A stretch of DNA of 64,000 nucleotides, taken from contig CM075201.1 of NCBI GenBank assembly GCA_037577475.1, positions 11,513,501 to 11,577,500 of the forward strand, written 5' to 3'. The notes beneath the pieces are model-generated. The model had not been told where the DNA came from and did not search any database. It saw only the letters and a program-made list of their open reading frames with translations. Positions 41,994-57,377 of the stretch are shown one piece after another (within the stretch, counting starts at the first letter, position 1; every line of letters begins with the position of its first letter). This stretch comes from Chaunax sp. Z400. Its lineage: Eukaryota > Chordata > Actinopteri > Lophiiformes > Chaunacidae. The translations under genes and the position numbers were made by a program.

Positions 41994-44196
41994 GATTCAA
42001 CTTCACTCCCCTGGGTCTTTTCTCTCAATAGCAGCTTGGTAGCACCATTTGGACTGAGAAAGGTGGCATTAGTCTGAAACTCTTATTATGTCAGATACAC
42101 TGAAAACCTCTAATCTAGGCACCAAATGAAATGGGCCAGAAGGCAGCAGGAGAAAAATCCAAAATACTAAAATCACTTGTTTATATACGCAAAATCTGCC
42201 CTCAGAATATTTATTTGTTCAGAACAGCTTAAATGCTTTTAATTACACTATCTTCACAACTGATTGCTATGATATGATACAAATGTTAGGAAAACTCCTC
42301 TTGTGCAAAAAATAGGGGTTTATCCGCAGCAATAACTGTGAATTTTATATTTATAGAATGTATTTGCTAAGTTAGAAAAATTTGTAGACACAAAAGCTAC
42401 TTAAAGACAAGTATAGACAGCCATAGTTTAAAAAAAATCATTTCAAATATTCCACCAAGTTAAAGAAATGTGGGTCTTAGAGAATAGCCCCTCACTTAAT
42501 GGTTGGTTGATTGGTTAATTGGTTGTGGGACATCATGAGTCGTCTATGCCTGTGTACTTTTATTGACCTATTATTATTATTTTGCTGATAGTATAAAAAT
42601 GTTACAAAAAAGCCTTATCTCTCCTTGTTGAAGAAAGATGATCCAGATCCATACCAGGATCCACCTCTCACTCCTCCTAAGCCCAAGATCCATCCCTACA
42701 CAAAGTTTCATCAAAATCTTTGAGCAAGACATCTTTTGGGCAAACAGAAAAAACAAACAAACATTGGTGATCATGTGACCCCCTCTGAATGTGTGAAGTT
42801 TGGACATAGAAGTGATGTTTTGCCTCCACCTTATGCTCATAAACGCTCCTTTAATCGTGACAAATGTCACTGAATTTGGTCATTTTATCATTAAAAGTTG
42901 AAGAATCTTCTCAACACATGAAGAGCACTGATGAAGTCTTTCAAGTTCATAACCTGCAGTCATTTTGTTCACCAGAAGATAGAAATATTTCACAAGACGT
43001 ATGAACTGAATGAACATCAGACCAGATTGTAGTCAAATCTAGTCTAACTTAATACTTTTCATTTCATTTTGGGGTTTTTATAAGGTGTTTTGTAAATTCT
43101 GTGCCTGTTCTTAAGAGATATTAAACGCATCATGTGGTTTGAGCATGGATCAAAGGGGTAATTGTCATGTGAGGTAAAAAGAATATCATTGAGCTCATCC
43201 TACACACTGACTGTGTGAAGAAGCCAAAACAGGATTAAGTGAGAAGATCAACCAGCTAAGGGACATTTCTATTCTTATTATGTCACAGGGATTTTCAGCA
43301 AGGACTGGGCTTTTCATGTCAATATAATGGCAGCTGCTGTTTGCTGCTGCTGCTCATACAATCTCATCTGCTACTAATGATTACACAAGTCGTGCATTAT
43401 TAGTGCTCAGAGGAGAGAGAAGCGTTGTTTTGTGACGTCAATCATGTCACGTGTCTGCCATCTGCTGGATCATTACCACATTACAACATTTACTGCAACC
43501 CTCAGTTTTCAAACAGTAGTTTTGAGAGGCTGGTTGAGATTTTTTTTTTTTTTTGACACAATGCGGAATGAATTTCTCTCCATCCTCGGGGAGCTAATGC
43601 CTGTACATCAGTACCACCACCAGTGACTTATTAATAGAATCTATGTTTTTTTTTTAAAAAGTGTTGGTTCTATAATAACAGACTGCATTATTGTCTATAC
43701 TGAGATAGTGGAAATTAACCTTTGCAGAATTAGTTTTCTTATATTTTGATTAAATAATATGGTTGCAAGTATAAATCAGATCATTTCTGAAGATACACAT
43801 ATATTGTTTATATTGTATTGTTGTAAGTGCAGCAGAAATGTTTTGGGTACCACTGAGGTTGATTTAAGGGGAAGAAGACGGTTAGTCACAATCAATTCTG
43901 ATTGATTATAGGGTATTAAGCTCAGCTCATATTCCTTCATTGTGACTGAAATCATGGTCAACCAATGTGGTTTAAATTTGGGACTGGGTTTAAGAAATTC
44001 TCAATTTGTATAATGTTTAGTGGCTTATTGGTTTTGCCGTTTCTTTCGTTGCTCTTGTTTTTATTTTTGCTGAGGCCAATATCATTGCAGCCAAAAAAGT
44101 AAAGATTTTCTGATTTTCACCCATCAATTCAAACTCCGTTTTACCGTTTTTGTCAGTCAGACAAAACCACAGTCTTTGGTCTACATCACTGCAGAA
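41994..44196. other. Non-coding AT-rich block (unit B equivalent of 8866-11071)
   Basis: Compared with 1-2040 it shares the variants of the 8866 copy (C at 42188, CTGCTGCTGCTC near 43345). No gene seen. Confidence 0.6.
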
Positions 44197-44227
<31 letters not shown>

Positions 44228-44450
44228 GATACCTTTATTAGTCCCACATGGGGAAATTCTTTCTCTGCATTTGACCCATCCCTGAGGAGCAGTGGGCTGC
44301 CACTACACGCGGCGCCCGGGGAGCAAATTGGGGTTCAGTATCTTGCTCAAGGATACTTCAACTTGTGGACTTGCAGGGGCTGAGGATCGAACCACTGACC
44401 TTTTTGTTCTGTGAACGACCGCTCTACCCCCTGAGCCACAGCCGCCCCCA
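44197..44450 (-). mobile_element. tRNA-derived SINE (unit B)
   Basis: Same A-box (GTGGCTCAGGGGGTAGAGC) and B-box (GGTTCGATCC) on the minus strand as the unit A copy. The AAT tail is one triplet shorter, which changes the copy offset from 33128 to 33125. Confidence 0.85.
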
Positions 44451-44624
44451 ATCCATGAAAATCCATGAAATCCATGAAAATTAAGAAATTAATTGCACTA
44501 GAAGGGAACTCAAGGGCACATACCTCTGCCAAGGCCCAATGATCCCTTTTAATTAAATTAAGCACGAATCAAAATTCCAACAAGGCATGTGCACCGTTAA
44601 AATGGCTGCCTTCAGTTTTCGGTT

Positions 44625-45660
44625 TAAGTAAGGGGAAAAAAGAAATCATGGATCCACCTTTTTTCTCATAGCTACTCCAAAATTCAACTGTTCCATTTTT
44701 GGCACATGCCTCATTCTTCCACAAAGTTTCATGAAAATCTGTCTAGTTGAGAAACGTTTAGTTGTTGTTTTTTTTGGTTTTTTTGCCCATGTCCCTTTAG
44801 GGACTCCGTACTATCTCACAATGATGACAGAAAAAGCTGGAAATTTATGGATCCCTTTATTCCCTTCATTTGGATCCACTCCAAAATTTGATGATTTGTT
44901 CTATAGCACATGCTTCATCCTTCCACCTTGTTTCCTGGTAATCTGTTCATGACAAAAACAGTAAAAATAAAAAAAACTTGTCTTTTGTTCAGAAAAGTAC
45001 AAAATATAATCCTGAATATCACCCCTTTTTCTGGATCCACTCCAAAATATAATACATGCCCAACCTTTCTACCAAGTTTAATCAAAATCAGTCACTTAGT
45101 TTATGCTTAACAAATGGAAATGGTGGGAAAAGTCCTATCTCACTATGTTAAGGAAAGTGAGAAAAAAAATCCTGGACCCATTATGTGGATCCACTTCAAT
45201 GTTTAATGGATTTTTCATATGCCCGACCCTACCCTCCCATTTCAGGAAAATCTGTCAAGTTAATGTGTAATCCTGCAAAAAGACAAACAAGCAAACAAAG
45301 CTGACAACACCTGGAGAGTGCAAACCTCTGCCAGGGAAGCTCAGTTTCCTGATGAAGTTTTAATGCCATTTGTGGTTGCACTTCAGTCTCCCTTCCTTTT
45401 CTAAGCAGATCTGTAATGGAGCTCACCTGCACAGGATCCTGGTGCCCTCTCCTACTAGGAGAACTGAAGGTGCAGCTCATGTTCACTCCCTGAGGAACAC
45501 CTTGATGAGGCAGGGAATCATTGGTTTGTAATGATCCAAATTACCAACTAAATCTAATTTTTTGTTCCTTACAATACCACTCCAAAAAAAAAAAACTTCA
45601 TCTGTTCATACCTTTTTGAGTAATCCTGCAAAAAACATTACCTCCTCAGCCCAGGTAATA
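44625..45660. repeat. Long dispersed teleost repeat (unit B)
   Basis: Equivalent of 11500-12535, with the same GGATCCACTCCAAAAT phrases and terminal TACCTCCTCAGCCCAGGTAA. Confidence 0.6.
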
Positions 45661-45987
45661 ATGTCAGCAATAATAACATGAATAATATTTAATTTACTTA
45701 GCTTTTAAAATAGTTTTTTTTAAACATGTTGAATGTTAACGTTTTGGAACAGTTGTCCTTTACGATAGTATTATAGACGAGGACAACCATACAAAAAACA
45801 AAAAAAATCTCAGAATGATTATCGGGAGCTATTATTTTGAAAACCCGCTCAAACCGGATGTCTCCCCTTAAACTTTACCATCTGGATACACACAATGCAT
45901 TGAAGGCTATGGTGGGTGAGGACGCACACGGAGCCCCAGTAATCTCTCCCGACTGACTGATCTGCAGCTTTATCTCGTCCTGAGAAG

Positions 45988-46192
45988 ATGTCTGTGAACG
46001 AGGTCTACGTGTTCCGGCCCTTCAAGCTCATCGCGCTGCTGTGCGTCTTTCTGGCGCTGTGTTTGGACATAGTGGCTCTGCTCAGTCCAGCCTGGGTCAC
46101 CGCGGACAATTTCTCCCTGTCTCTGTGGGAGTCCTGCTCCCAGTCCGAGGGAGAGGAGCCACGGTGGAGCTGCTTCTCCACTCTCACATCTG
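45988..46192 (+). CDS. First coding exon of a TMEM47-like protein (unit B)
   Basis: Identical in protein to 12863-13067, with the first membrane segment, SPAWVTADN and LWESC. It uses the same GTACGA donor. A T-to-C change lies just after the donor. As in unit A, no further TMEM47 exon was found downstream. Confidence 0.8.
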
Positions 46193-47025
46193 GTACGAAT
46201 CAGCACCTTTATGGTTTACTTCCCGGTGCTTCTATAACTCACTGTCCCGGGCGTAAGGATGCTGTTGTTTTGTTGGATAATAACTAACTATTGAATGTTT
46301 CAACATGTTTTTGCGCTCGTACGATCATGCTGAAAAAATACTTGCGAACTCAAAGACATAGTAGTATTGATGGGGAACCTCATTTGACCACTTTTCTGGT
46401 ATAGCCTACATGTAATGCACAATGCACTGGTAATTATGCCATGTGTGACTCTAAATTGTGGAGGTATTAAATTACCATGTTATCTGTGGCTTCTTTCAAG
46501 GTCTATTTTTAGAGCCACACAAAGGCAACGCATTCCAAAAAAATTTTTTTAAAAAGGAGAGAGATTTGTTTGTTTTGAAGCTTCCAGGCAGAGTTTGTTG
46601 TACTTGGCTTATTGGCTTCTGTCCATCAGCTGAGGCATTCAGGGCTTCGTGTGCTGTTGATAAATTTCCTCTGTTCATACCAGAACAGTGACGTGGTGGC
46701 AGTGTGACAAACACACTGTGGTGCTCAGCACAGCCAGGAAGGTTTGACTAACTGATGAGGAGGCATGAGACCAAGGAGATATTTAACTCATATTGTTCTA
46801 GTGATGATTCTCTCTGTGTTTTCAGTGAATGGTCAACAAAGGGCCGGTGAGTCAGTGTCACGTTTAAATGTTGACACTGGTGCTTTAACATTATAACTGT
46901 ATTACCTCCACAAGGAAGTAGGGTTTTTTTCTGACATTTCTTTGTTTGTTAGCAGGATTACTCAAATTACTGTTATTATTATTATTAGTATTATTATTAT
47001 TACTATTATTATTATTATGTTTGAT

Positions 47026-50000
47026 AACAATAACAACAACAACAAAAATCAGCCTGGTAATGTGAACGCACTTTCTTCTCTTATTTGTTTTTTGTCCATC
47101 ATCCCTTCATTTATTAATCCCTCGATCTGCCTTTCTTGCACTTCTGACATTTATGACAGATTACAGACTCTTTTGCTCTGTTCCCTCTCGACCTCCAGCC
47201 CCACCTTATAGACAAATCAAACAGCTCGTCTCAGTCATGTCACAAACACTCCCTTGTTAACAGCTTAAGTGTGGAGGTAAGAGCTTCTTGTGCAGTTTGT
47301 CTTGTGTGTCTGTGTGGTTATATGCGTGATGCGTGAAATGAGCCTGGGACAAGAAGTACGGTGGCTGAGTAGGATCACTGTCTGCTGTTTTTAGAGCTTC
47401 AGGAAGAAAATGCTCTTTTCATGCAAAGTAAAGGAAAAGCTTTGCCTCAACTGTCAGATCCAAACTAGCTGTGCGATTTTGTCATGTTGTGACATAACAG
47501 AGCATTAATTAAGTTATTACTAAAACCAATAATAATCGAATGCAGAGGCAATTATGTAATATGATGAAGAGTAGATACATTTATATAGTCTCACAGTCAC
47601 CTGCCCTTAGAGAACAACCATAATGCTGATGAGGCCCGGGATGAAACTGAGTTTGACATCTCTGTCCTACACAATTAGGATGAAGCTGAGGATGTTGGTT
47701 TATGGAAGAATATGCAAAAGCAAATTAAAGTAAAGCTAGAAAAGTAAAGACTTACAGGTAAAGGTATGACCACTGCTAAATACTCACATAAAGAGCAGTG
47801 ATTAGTCTCTACAGTATAAGGAATGGTTGCTTTTGTAACTTCTGACATTTGGGAATAAATGTAAAACCAGCACGTCTTGGGAGGAATGTCTCCGATGGCA
47901 ATGTTTAGTTACGACTACTGGAAAGAAAAAGTCACACGATATTAGTGTGACTTTCTCCAATATTACTGCCTAACCTCTCGACAGCTCTTTTAGTCTAAAT
48001 GTTATGTTTCTTAAAACAAGTGAAAACATTCTCCATTCTCTTAGTTCTCAAAATGGAATGGAGCCACGTAGAACAGCTGTCCCACTCAGCCCACATTTTC
48101 ACTTGTTTTAAGGGGAGTATGACGCTATGAGTCCAATCTGACTTTAGTCCCTCGTTAAAACGGACATTTTTTTGCAGCCTGCACCCCAACCTGGTTCAGA
48201 ACCGTATCTAAAATCCTGGAAGACAGATTGACCGAGTCTGTGAAACCAACACAGCTTTTAGAATAAGGCCATTTAACCGGCCTCCTACACCTGTTACATC
48301 AGCTTAAAGCTTAAACATCAATATTGATCTTTACATCGAAGCCCCATTAGGAAGACAAGCAGGAGTATTTACAGAAACATGTCATTATTTCATAGCATAC
48401 TGAGGTTTTAACCACAGCTACACTACATATTAATAGAAAAACTTCTTTTTATATATATATATCATGCACAGCTCAGTCATTTGAATATTTAATCTGTCAG
48501 GATCACAGAGACAGTTTGTTCCACGTTGTAGTGCCAGATCCACTTCAGGTAATTCTTTGACTTTTTCTCAAATTAGGTCTTCGATCAACTTCTGCTTGTT
48601 CATTAAGATTGAAAGCAGTTTCTCCTCGGCGTACATTGGTGCTCAATTTCTTTAATGGATTACTCTCAGCTCAGAAGCACCGGAATGAACAAAACAGTGA
48701 ATGAGCTGGTCGAGGAACTTATTTGCCAAAAAAGCGGAACATTTTTCTACTATAGACACCAACATGAAGAAGGAGGAGCAAAAAAGAAAGAGGCCAGAAC
48801 ACATTTCTCTCACCGAGAAGAGGCTCCATTTGAGGCTCCTTAAAAGTAAGAGGGAGAAACTCAATGCACAGGCAACAGCATTAGCTGGGCCACCAATCAG
48901 AGATCATCCAGCTGGAAGTATAAAGGCCTCAACCCCTCAATGCATGTGAACCCAAAATACACATCATGAAAACAGAATCAGCTGGACAACATTTATCATT
49001 TCAGATGCCTCATTCCTTAAACTCTAAAACAGTCAAAATAAATACAAACAAACATACATGACCCTCAACAAGGTAAATATATATCTGTATGGAATCAAGA
49101 GAAATAAATGAGCTGGAATCGTTGTTACCTCTCACAACAAGAGCTGGAGGAGGTCATGTGATCACCGACATTAGTTTGTTTTTGGTTTTCTTTCTTCTCT
49201 GTTTGTCTGCAACATATCTACAATATTTATTTTGAAGACATTTTGTGTCGGGGGGGATTATAGGCTAAGGACTGGGACTGGGATCTGGGCGATGATATAT
49301 AATATGTATTTTGAAGGGGGCGATATGTATTGGGTCACAGTAACAGAGAGGAGCAGAGACATGACACTGACACCACTATGTAGCTGAGATGATGCAGGTT
49401 CAGAGTCATTCAAATGGATTTGATCTATCTATGACAGATAAGGAGTTATATCTAGAATAAAACAGATCTGGAGTCACCATGATGGAAAATAATATATTTG
49501 TTAATAAATCATTAACTACTGATGAAAAAACCACATGATTCTGAGCTAATAGTAGGTTTCCAGGGCCGAGGACTTAGGAGGTGTTACTTCATTTGGCATG
49601 AAGTCTGAGTAAAGCCACATCATAGCAGACTCTGTTTTTTAACTCTTCTTGTCTTGTTCTTCTTCCAGTATTGGTAGCAGCCCAGACATGCTTATGGTGG
49701 TGCTTTAAGTAGCTGCAAATTGTTGCAGTAGTGTTAATGTATCTCATTTCATACGTTTGAACTGGTGAGTTAACGTAAGAGTAGAAGTATATTAAGAAAA
49801 TGTCTGATGGCGTCTGTTTGCTCAACACATCCTATTCATTTGAGTGTGGGTGTGATTCCCACATCACACTGGAGATCACTGTGTGCTTCTCTCACCCAAA
49901 CATTGAGGTTGCTCTGGGGTGTATCCTGTCTGGTTCCACTTCTGCACAAGTGTATCCGAGGCGTTGACCGGTCGAGAGCACTGACACCCGGGGACAAGAG

Positions 50001-50229
50001 AAGAAATACTAAGCAAAGTGCATATGTATATTTTAAGGTGAAAAAGAGTTTGCTCATAATCTTTCCATTTACAGTAATGCATAGGAGGCTATAGAACTTA
50101 TAAAACAGTAGTGCAAAATGTACAGACTGTCTGTCGTTTAAGGTTTATAACATTCAACATCCATGATATAATGAAATAAAATAATAAAATAAAATATGCT
50201 CAGTAAGAAAACAGTCTTAAAATAGTCTT
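47026..50229. other. Non-coding stretch (unit B)
   Basis: Equivalent of 13901-17104, including the hairpins at 47928-47954 and 48010-48112. No gene recognised. Confidence 0.5.
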
Positions 50230-51675
50230 TCCGGACTCTTGCATGAATTTTGCCTTGGACAACAACCTTTGCCCATCAAGATTTAGAAGAATCTTCTGCA
50301 GCACTTCAAAAGTGCATTTGTGCTCTGGTGGGTAGTGCAGGTTCAAAGTGTGTATCAAATAACAGAACCAGCCATCCCAAAGTTCCCCAAGTCACTGAGG
50401 AGCATCACACCTTCTATGAGGATACCGATGTCCTCTACGTCATCTCCAGGTTCCACACCTTCCTTTTGTATGACATACACTCCCATCACAGTTTGCTCCA
50501 TGGAAGCGTTGGCCTCGGTGTTCTGTGAGGTCAAATATGACAGTAAATACATTTTCTGAGTCTGCCTTCAGTCTCAGTCTACAGTCTCAGTTTGAAAAGA
50601 ATGAACAAACTGTGCATTCTTGACGGCAAACTGCAAATGTTTCAGGTCTGGAGAATAGTTATGTGATCGACAATACTTTGTTCTCAGTCTCCAAAAGGCA
50701 AGAACTCAACATCTATACAAGATCTCGACTAAATCAGACACGAAATGAGGCAACCTCACATGTGCATGGTGGTTTTCATTCTTATCAAAAAACATTCACC
50801 ATGTGATTTTACCAATTACTTACTCATCTCTGGCTGAGGCTGATGTAATCAGTATAATGCATGTTTAAAGAGTTTTGAAGTAAAACCCTGCATAATCATA
50901 GCACTAGGGCTGGGCAACATATTGATATATCAGTAATGTGATAAGAGACTAGATACTGTCTGGGATTTAGGAGATTGTAATATGACATGTTTTGTCTTTT
51001 CCTGGTTTTAAAGGCTGCACTACAGTAAAGTGATGTCATTTTTTGAACTCACCAGACTGCTCTAGCCTTTTTATTATTTGCTATTAACCACTTAGTTATT
51101 ATATAAGCATTACTGATGATTATTGATCAAAAATATAATTTTGTGAATATTTTGTGAAAGAGGCAAAAGTCATCCCGACAATATTGAAATACAAACCTTG
51201 GAGATGGCCGCCATGAACCGTCTTATTTTTCTTCCAGCCGCCCCACCTTTGCATGGAAAGATCACCATCATGCGTGGAGAGTACCGGTCGAGCTCAGCAA
51301 AGAATGTAGACAGCATAGGTACAGTTGAAATGTGCAGGAACTCCTTATCGATCTGAAAAACATTAACAATGCACAACAATGAATTACTAGTTGTTTGATC
51401 ACTATATCGGTGAGGACAGAAACAACTGGTCCACACTATAATATTTGATTTGCCATTATATTCCTGTTCTTGTGCCTGTGTAATAATAATACTGAATTGG
51501 AAGCTGTCTGTGTAAGCTGAGATGAATGAGCTTTATAGACATGTGTGGTGAGTCCACTTCACGCCTTAATTGTGCATGGACAGTTTACACATATGATGTA
51601 ATTTATAATGTTTAAGTAATTTGTATCTACTACTCTCTCTGGCATCACAGTGTTTGCACTGCCACACACACGTCA
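50230..51675 (-). pseudogene. C2H2 / SAMD3-like gene remnant (unit B)
   Basis: Exon remnants at 51675-51566 (C2H2 finger), 51352-51197 (IDKEFLHISTVPML...) and 50522-50230 (GILIEGVMLLSDLGN, then frameshift). The frameshift is the same as in unit A, so the gene was already dead before the 33-kb duplication. Confidence 0.7.
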
Positions 51676-51846
51676 CTGAAAGAAGAAAAAAAAGAGCAAA
51701 TGATATGATATGATAACAGATAAACAAAAATATGAACTTACCTATGTTTTGCAGAGGTGGTGCACACAATCTCAGCATGGGGACACTGCTTAAGTTAGTT
51801 CTTTATCTGGTAAAAAGAGAAAATGTTTTAAAATTCCTATACAACA

Positions 51847-52045
51847 GTAATAAATAGATAGATAGATAGATAGATACATAGATAATCTTTATTGTCTGCC
51901 CCATCAGTGACAGAAATAGATAGATAGATACATAGATAGATAGATGGATAATCTTTATTGTCTGTCCCATCAGTGACAGAAATAGATCGATAGATAGATA
52001 CATAGATAGATAGATAATCTTTATTGTCTGTCCCATCAGTGACAG
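51847..52045. repeat. Compound (GATA)n minisatellite (unit B)
   Basis: Three units of about 66 bp, identical in order to 18722-18920. Confidence 0.85.
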
Positions 52046-55000
52046 AAATTTGTCTTTGACAGGCTCAACACATTCAATTCACATATAAAACATCACACAA
52101 TTGTGAATAAGTATTACAATATCTAAAATTAAATACACTGAAATGTGTAGACAGCAATATTTTTATTATTAGCCAACAATAAATTAGTAAAGCAATTTCA
52201 GTTTGCTTGGCATGTCTGCATCAAAATAGGCCACACTGCACTGCAACAGTGTTTTAAATATCCATGGATAGAACTGAGTCTGTGTAGCAGATAGGTTTAG
52301 ACTAGTGTGGCCAGATGACAATGCCTATAATTCGGGACTGGGCACTTGGAGTGGTCCGGGTTTTCAGAAATGCAACATTTTAGTGAATTATAACATTTTT
52401 AAAATTACATTAGCAGGAAACCGGATTGCATTGAAAAAATACAATATTATGTATTAAGGACACATCTGTGCCACTTGCCAGCTGTGCTGAGCGTCACCTT
52501 TGACCTCTATCTACTCCCTGACGTCCTCTCTTCCATTCGTAACCAAACATAAACGCCAAGACAAAAAGCTTCATATTCAATTTTGACAAAACGTCCCAAT
52601 ACTTCTACGACGCTGCAATTGATATGAGTCATAGCGCCAGGCAACTTTATACACGTTTATTGAATGGAAGCTGGTAATTTGTCATTTCGATCATTTTTCA
52701 CATTGAACGTGAAAAAAACGCCGATAATTGTAGCGCTGTAAGTTCAGCTTCTCTGGACATTAAAGAATGACCAATAGTAAGTTAAGTTAACCACTCTAAA
52801 TCATCTTAACACGATGACCACATCTATATCATGGCGACCGTCCCAATAATGTTAGCGAGGTTGTAGGTTTATTTTTTTTACTAACGACGGTTCAGTGGAA
52901 GGAATTTTCACATGCAGCACACAAAAGCAATTTAGCAAAATAATGTACCCAGGGTGTAAATAGCGTATCCGACTGAGAAATTTCTCAGAATTGTCTAGTA
53001 ACTACTAATTATCAATCACGCTGTTTAACTAGATAAATCAATGTATATACATATATATATTAATTACTTACCCTTAAGTTCAAGGATGCCAAACGATTAG
53101 GTGTTGCATATACTGGTTGTCATAAAACTTCGATTTAAAAAGAAGAAGAAGAAATAAACCAATAGTTGATAAGAAAAAGAAAAAGACCCGCCTACCTGTT
53201 GTATTCTCCTTACTGTTGCCTTTTGTAAACCTCGTAAATTTGAATTACCCTAAAACTACTGTCGAAATGGGTCAGAACTCGAAGAATTAAAAGTAAAAAC
53301 ACAGTTGAAATGAGTAGTATAAAAAACAAAAATGAGAAATTTATCAAATGTATTGACAAATATATGCACATTAGCCCCAGAATTTCATATTTTGGTGTCT
53401 TTGGTATACGATGTCTATTTGCCATAAAGTACAGCTCTCCAGTTTCCACATTTCCCACATTTTCCACGTATCTGAAGTATCTCCAAAATTGTGTTTAACC
53501 TTTGACCTACTTTTGGCACAAGACCTTTAACCTTTGACCTACTTTTGGCACAAGATGACTGTAAAACTGCTTTTGCTCCAAAATATAGCACTTTTAAAAA
53601 AAAATTTTTTTTTAGCTTTTTTAGAGCTGGTGGCCCAGTTAAAATGTTTCAAAAGGTTTTTCATAAAACAAATAATTATTACCTTATCTTATCTTATCTT
53701 TTCATCTTATTATCTTATCTTATCTTATCTTATCTTATGGTCTGTGGTGTGATTTGTTACTTGTTATTTGAGTTGTTTTTATTCGAGGCAATTGCAGGCT
53801 GTCATATGCAGGACTGATGAGGAGATCGGATAGAGGCATTGGAGATCAAGTCCCTTCTGTCTCAGTTGTCGACTCTGCAGGCCCAGAGGACAGAGGAGAT
53901 CCAGCACCTGGTTTGGAGTAACACAGGTGAGCTCATATTTTACGACGAGCGAGCCTGATCTGCTGGACAGAGAGGACCGCTGATCTGACCTTCCAGCACA
54001 GGCTTGATCAGTTGAAGATCTCCAAACAGTAACTCAGTCAGCGACTGCCTCCAGACTCTTCTCCCTACCCTCAGCCCGACCCCAGCTCCTTCCATGATAC
54101 CTCTGCTAACCTAATGCTAAACATATAGACATTTAAAAAATATGGGTCTTTTTCTGTATCCACTGCATACACTGACATTGTTTTTGTGACTTGAATATGG
54201 ATTAAAGCTCATTAATTAACATGTTATATCTCATGTGTTTAATCCATACAAATATCTAAGTGTACAGGTTGTTGTTTGTAGGATGTTGTGCTTTAGTTTT
54301 TCTTAGCCAAGATCAGGTAACTAGTGCTGCATTAATGCTCCATAGGTGAGGATTGAACCCCTACAGTAGACTGTTGCTGACATATGGTGGCCGATATGGG
54401 TATTACAGTGACAGAGTTTGTTTCAGAGATATCCCCAAGGGAATAATCAGGGGACATTCAACCCTCTGCTGATTATATATTCATGAATGAACAGAGCAGC
54501 TGTCAAAGAGCTCATCATCAGAAATAATCAACACGTTCAAGAGACGAATGCTGAGCTGATGAGTGAAGGGTTCAATACTTGGGAAGCTCTCAGGGCAGGG
54601 ATGAATAGTTTTAAAGTTTTTTTACCCACCCACTGGGTCTGATGGACATGATTGGGGGTTTAAAACAATAAAACCTCAACAGTTTAGGTCAGTGTAATTA
54701 ACAGATGTTGACTTTATGTCAGTCATAAGCAATACAGACAGCATACATGGTTAATAGTTGCCACTGACCTCTGCTACATCACATTTATCAATAAACCTTC
54801 TCTTATGTGATCGACCGTAGGCGTGAATGTGAATGGTTGTTTGTAAGGCTGAATGACAACTCGTTAGCTAATCTTGACAAAAGGACTAAAGTGAACTTAA
54901 TATAATGATAAAGTGAAAGGACTCAGAGAGCTCAAACCTCCACCAACACCATTCATTAAAACTAGAACAATAAGGAAGTAGTTTCCAGACCAAATCACAA

Positions 55001-55094
55001 CAAAAGCCTATAAAAAAATGCTGATCAGAGACATATCAATGACTTTAAACAGGTGCTATACTGTTAAACATGTATTCACATGAAATAGACTTAT

Positions 55095-55725
55095 TTACAT
55101 ACAGTATATGTCTGAGCCTTCAAACACGCCTCTGACTATTCCTTTTCTTGAAATTTCCTCCTGAAAATCCATCCTCCAGCACTTCAGTTTATCTTCTGAT
55201 GACTCAGAAAACGTATCTACAAACAATTTGTACAACAGCGATACCTGTCCTGTACCATTAGCATATTTCATGGAAATGTCTACCAGCAATGAGAAGGGTG
55301 GCTGGTTTAGAGAATGGTTTTGAGAAACAGAAATAAAATTTCTCATTTGCAAGAACTCAAAGAAGTGTGTTGCAGGGAGGTCATACTTTTCTTGTGTTTC
55401 TGTAAATGACATTAACCTTCCTTTGTTATATAGATCCATTATCCTGCTTACTCCTTTGCTAGCCTATGTCTTAAAACTAGCATCTTCTCTACTGGGTATT
55501 AACTTATTATTGCCCCATATGGGTGTGAAACATGACAGTGGCTGAGACTGTCCTAATACCAACATAGGTTTGGAAGTTTTAGACCCATGCCTCAAATAGA
55601 TGGAGAATCTCTTATAAACATTGCAAGTGGCTCCATTGCAAGCACAAATAGCAATGGAGAAAGAGGACATCCCTGACGTGTGGATCAGTTTGCAGATATT
55701 GTTGTAAACTAGCATTTGAGGACTA
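55095..55725 (-). mobile_element. L1-like LINE ORF2 fragment (unit B)
   Basis: Same broken frames and RQGCPLSPLLFVLAME motif (55678-55631) as at 21970-22600. Confidence 0.8.
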
Positions 55726-57377
55726 TTCTTTGGAGCTCTGCAAATCCTCAGTTCTTCTTTTTGTCACTTTACTCTATGTTTGATGCTTAATGGCCGTTGT
55801 CTGTGTAATTGTTTACTGTGTTAAAAGTTCAAATGAAATATTCAAAGATAATAATGTTGCTTTTGTTGTTTGTAAATTTAATTTAAAAGAATTTAGAATA
55901 TTGATTCATGATCATGATTCAGTCGGGGTAAATCGTGGCACTGAATTTCTGCACCAGTTTCTGAGCAAAAAATCCAACATGAACAAATGTTTTTGTCAGT
56001 GTCGGATCTTTAAATTTCCACATTTCTGATTTATACAACACATCATAAGCCTCAGTTGTTTCTTGACCAGACACCCTGGAGCAGTAACCTGATGGAAAAG
56101 AGATGATTTATGTGTCCCTAACATCCCTAACATAACATTATATAAGAACATGAAGTCCAGCAGTATAATGAGGCTTTGTGTGAACTCTAACCTTTAGAAA
56201 AAATAAACATGTTAATGTTCTCTTTTCCTCTTAAACTATAACCTAATATCCATGACACGTACCATCAAAAGAGGAAGTTCATGCTCTGCATGGAACAAAG
56301 GACACTTTTGGAAATATTTTTTACATGCTTCTTGTTTTTGCATTTGACTGTTTTGTCAACACTCAACACTACAAACCTGCAACCACTGGAACTATGAAGG
56401 ACTATGTCAGACACAATGTTTCTGTACAAAAAATACGTGATTTAGTTTTCATCCACACTCGGACACAAATTGTCAGAAATTGTTTTTTTTCTTATAATTT
56501 CGTTAGAGTCACATCTGGTCAACCTGCAGTTACAGTGAAATGTGGATAGAGAGCGCGTTTCAGACAGCCAGAGTTATTCTTAATAACATTAGATTTAAAA
56601 CTCAGCTTAGGTTTCATCATTATTATTTCAAGAAAGATAATATAAGCTAATTAATCATAATGTGAGAAAAACATCATTTCAAAAAGACATGCATATACAC
56701 AAACTAATGTTTATTTAGAATAACAACCAGAACATTTGCTTTAATTTATGATATAACTGAAAAGAGAGAAATATGCTGCCCCAATAAAGAATGAGACAAC
56801 CAGAGCACACATAAATCAATGATTTAAGAAAAGATCTTCTCCTTGAATCTAGTTGTGGTTCGGCCATTGATTTTTCTCTCTATGGGAAAAATCAGGACCA
56901 CGTTTAGCATATCTGAGGCCTCAAGGATTTTTCTTTGCCTCTATATCTAAACACACTTTGAAACTGATGACTTCAGCTCATATTGGAGCTGTTCATGCAT
57001 AAGAGGGTGTTGTACTCTGTCATAGCAGTAATCAAAGGTAGATCTAGTGGGGTCAGAGACTCTTTGACAACATGCCTCTCTAGACCCCCTTATGCCTCCT
57101 AATCTTGAGTTGTTTTCTTCCTGAATCCACATCAAAGTGTGACTCTCCTCTTTTCATGCTGTTCTTTTTTTTATTCAATCCTAACAATTTCTCTAACACT
57201 ACATGTTCTGTACATTTTGTATTGCCTAAGATATTTATTCTCTATATGTCATAACGTTTCTTCAAATTATTATTTAAACAGTCTTCCTTTGATTGGAAAT
57301 TGTTGTAATGTCAGTGTAAAAGTGTAAATTTGTGTCACTCAAAAGCAGGAGAAGAAGATAAGGGTGACATCATATAG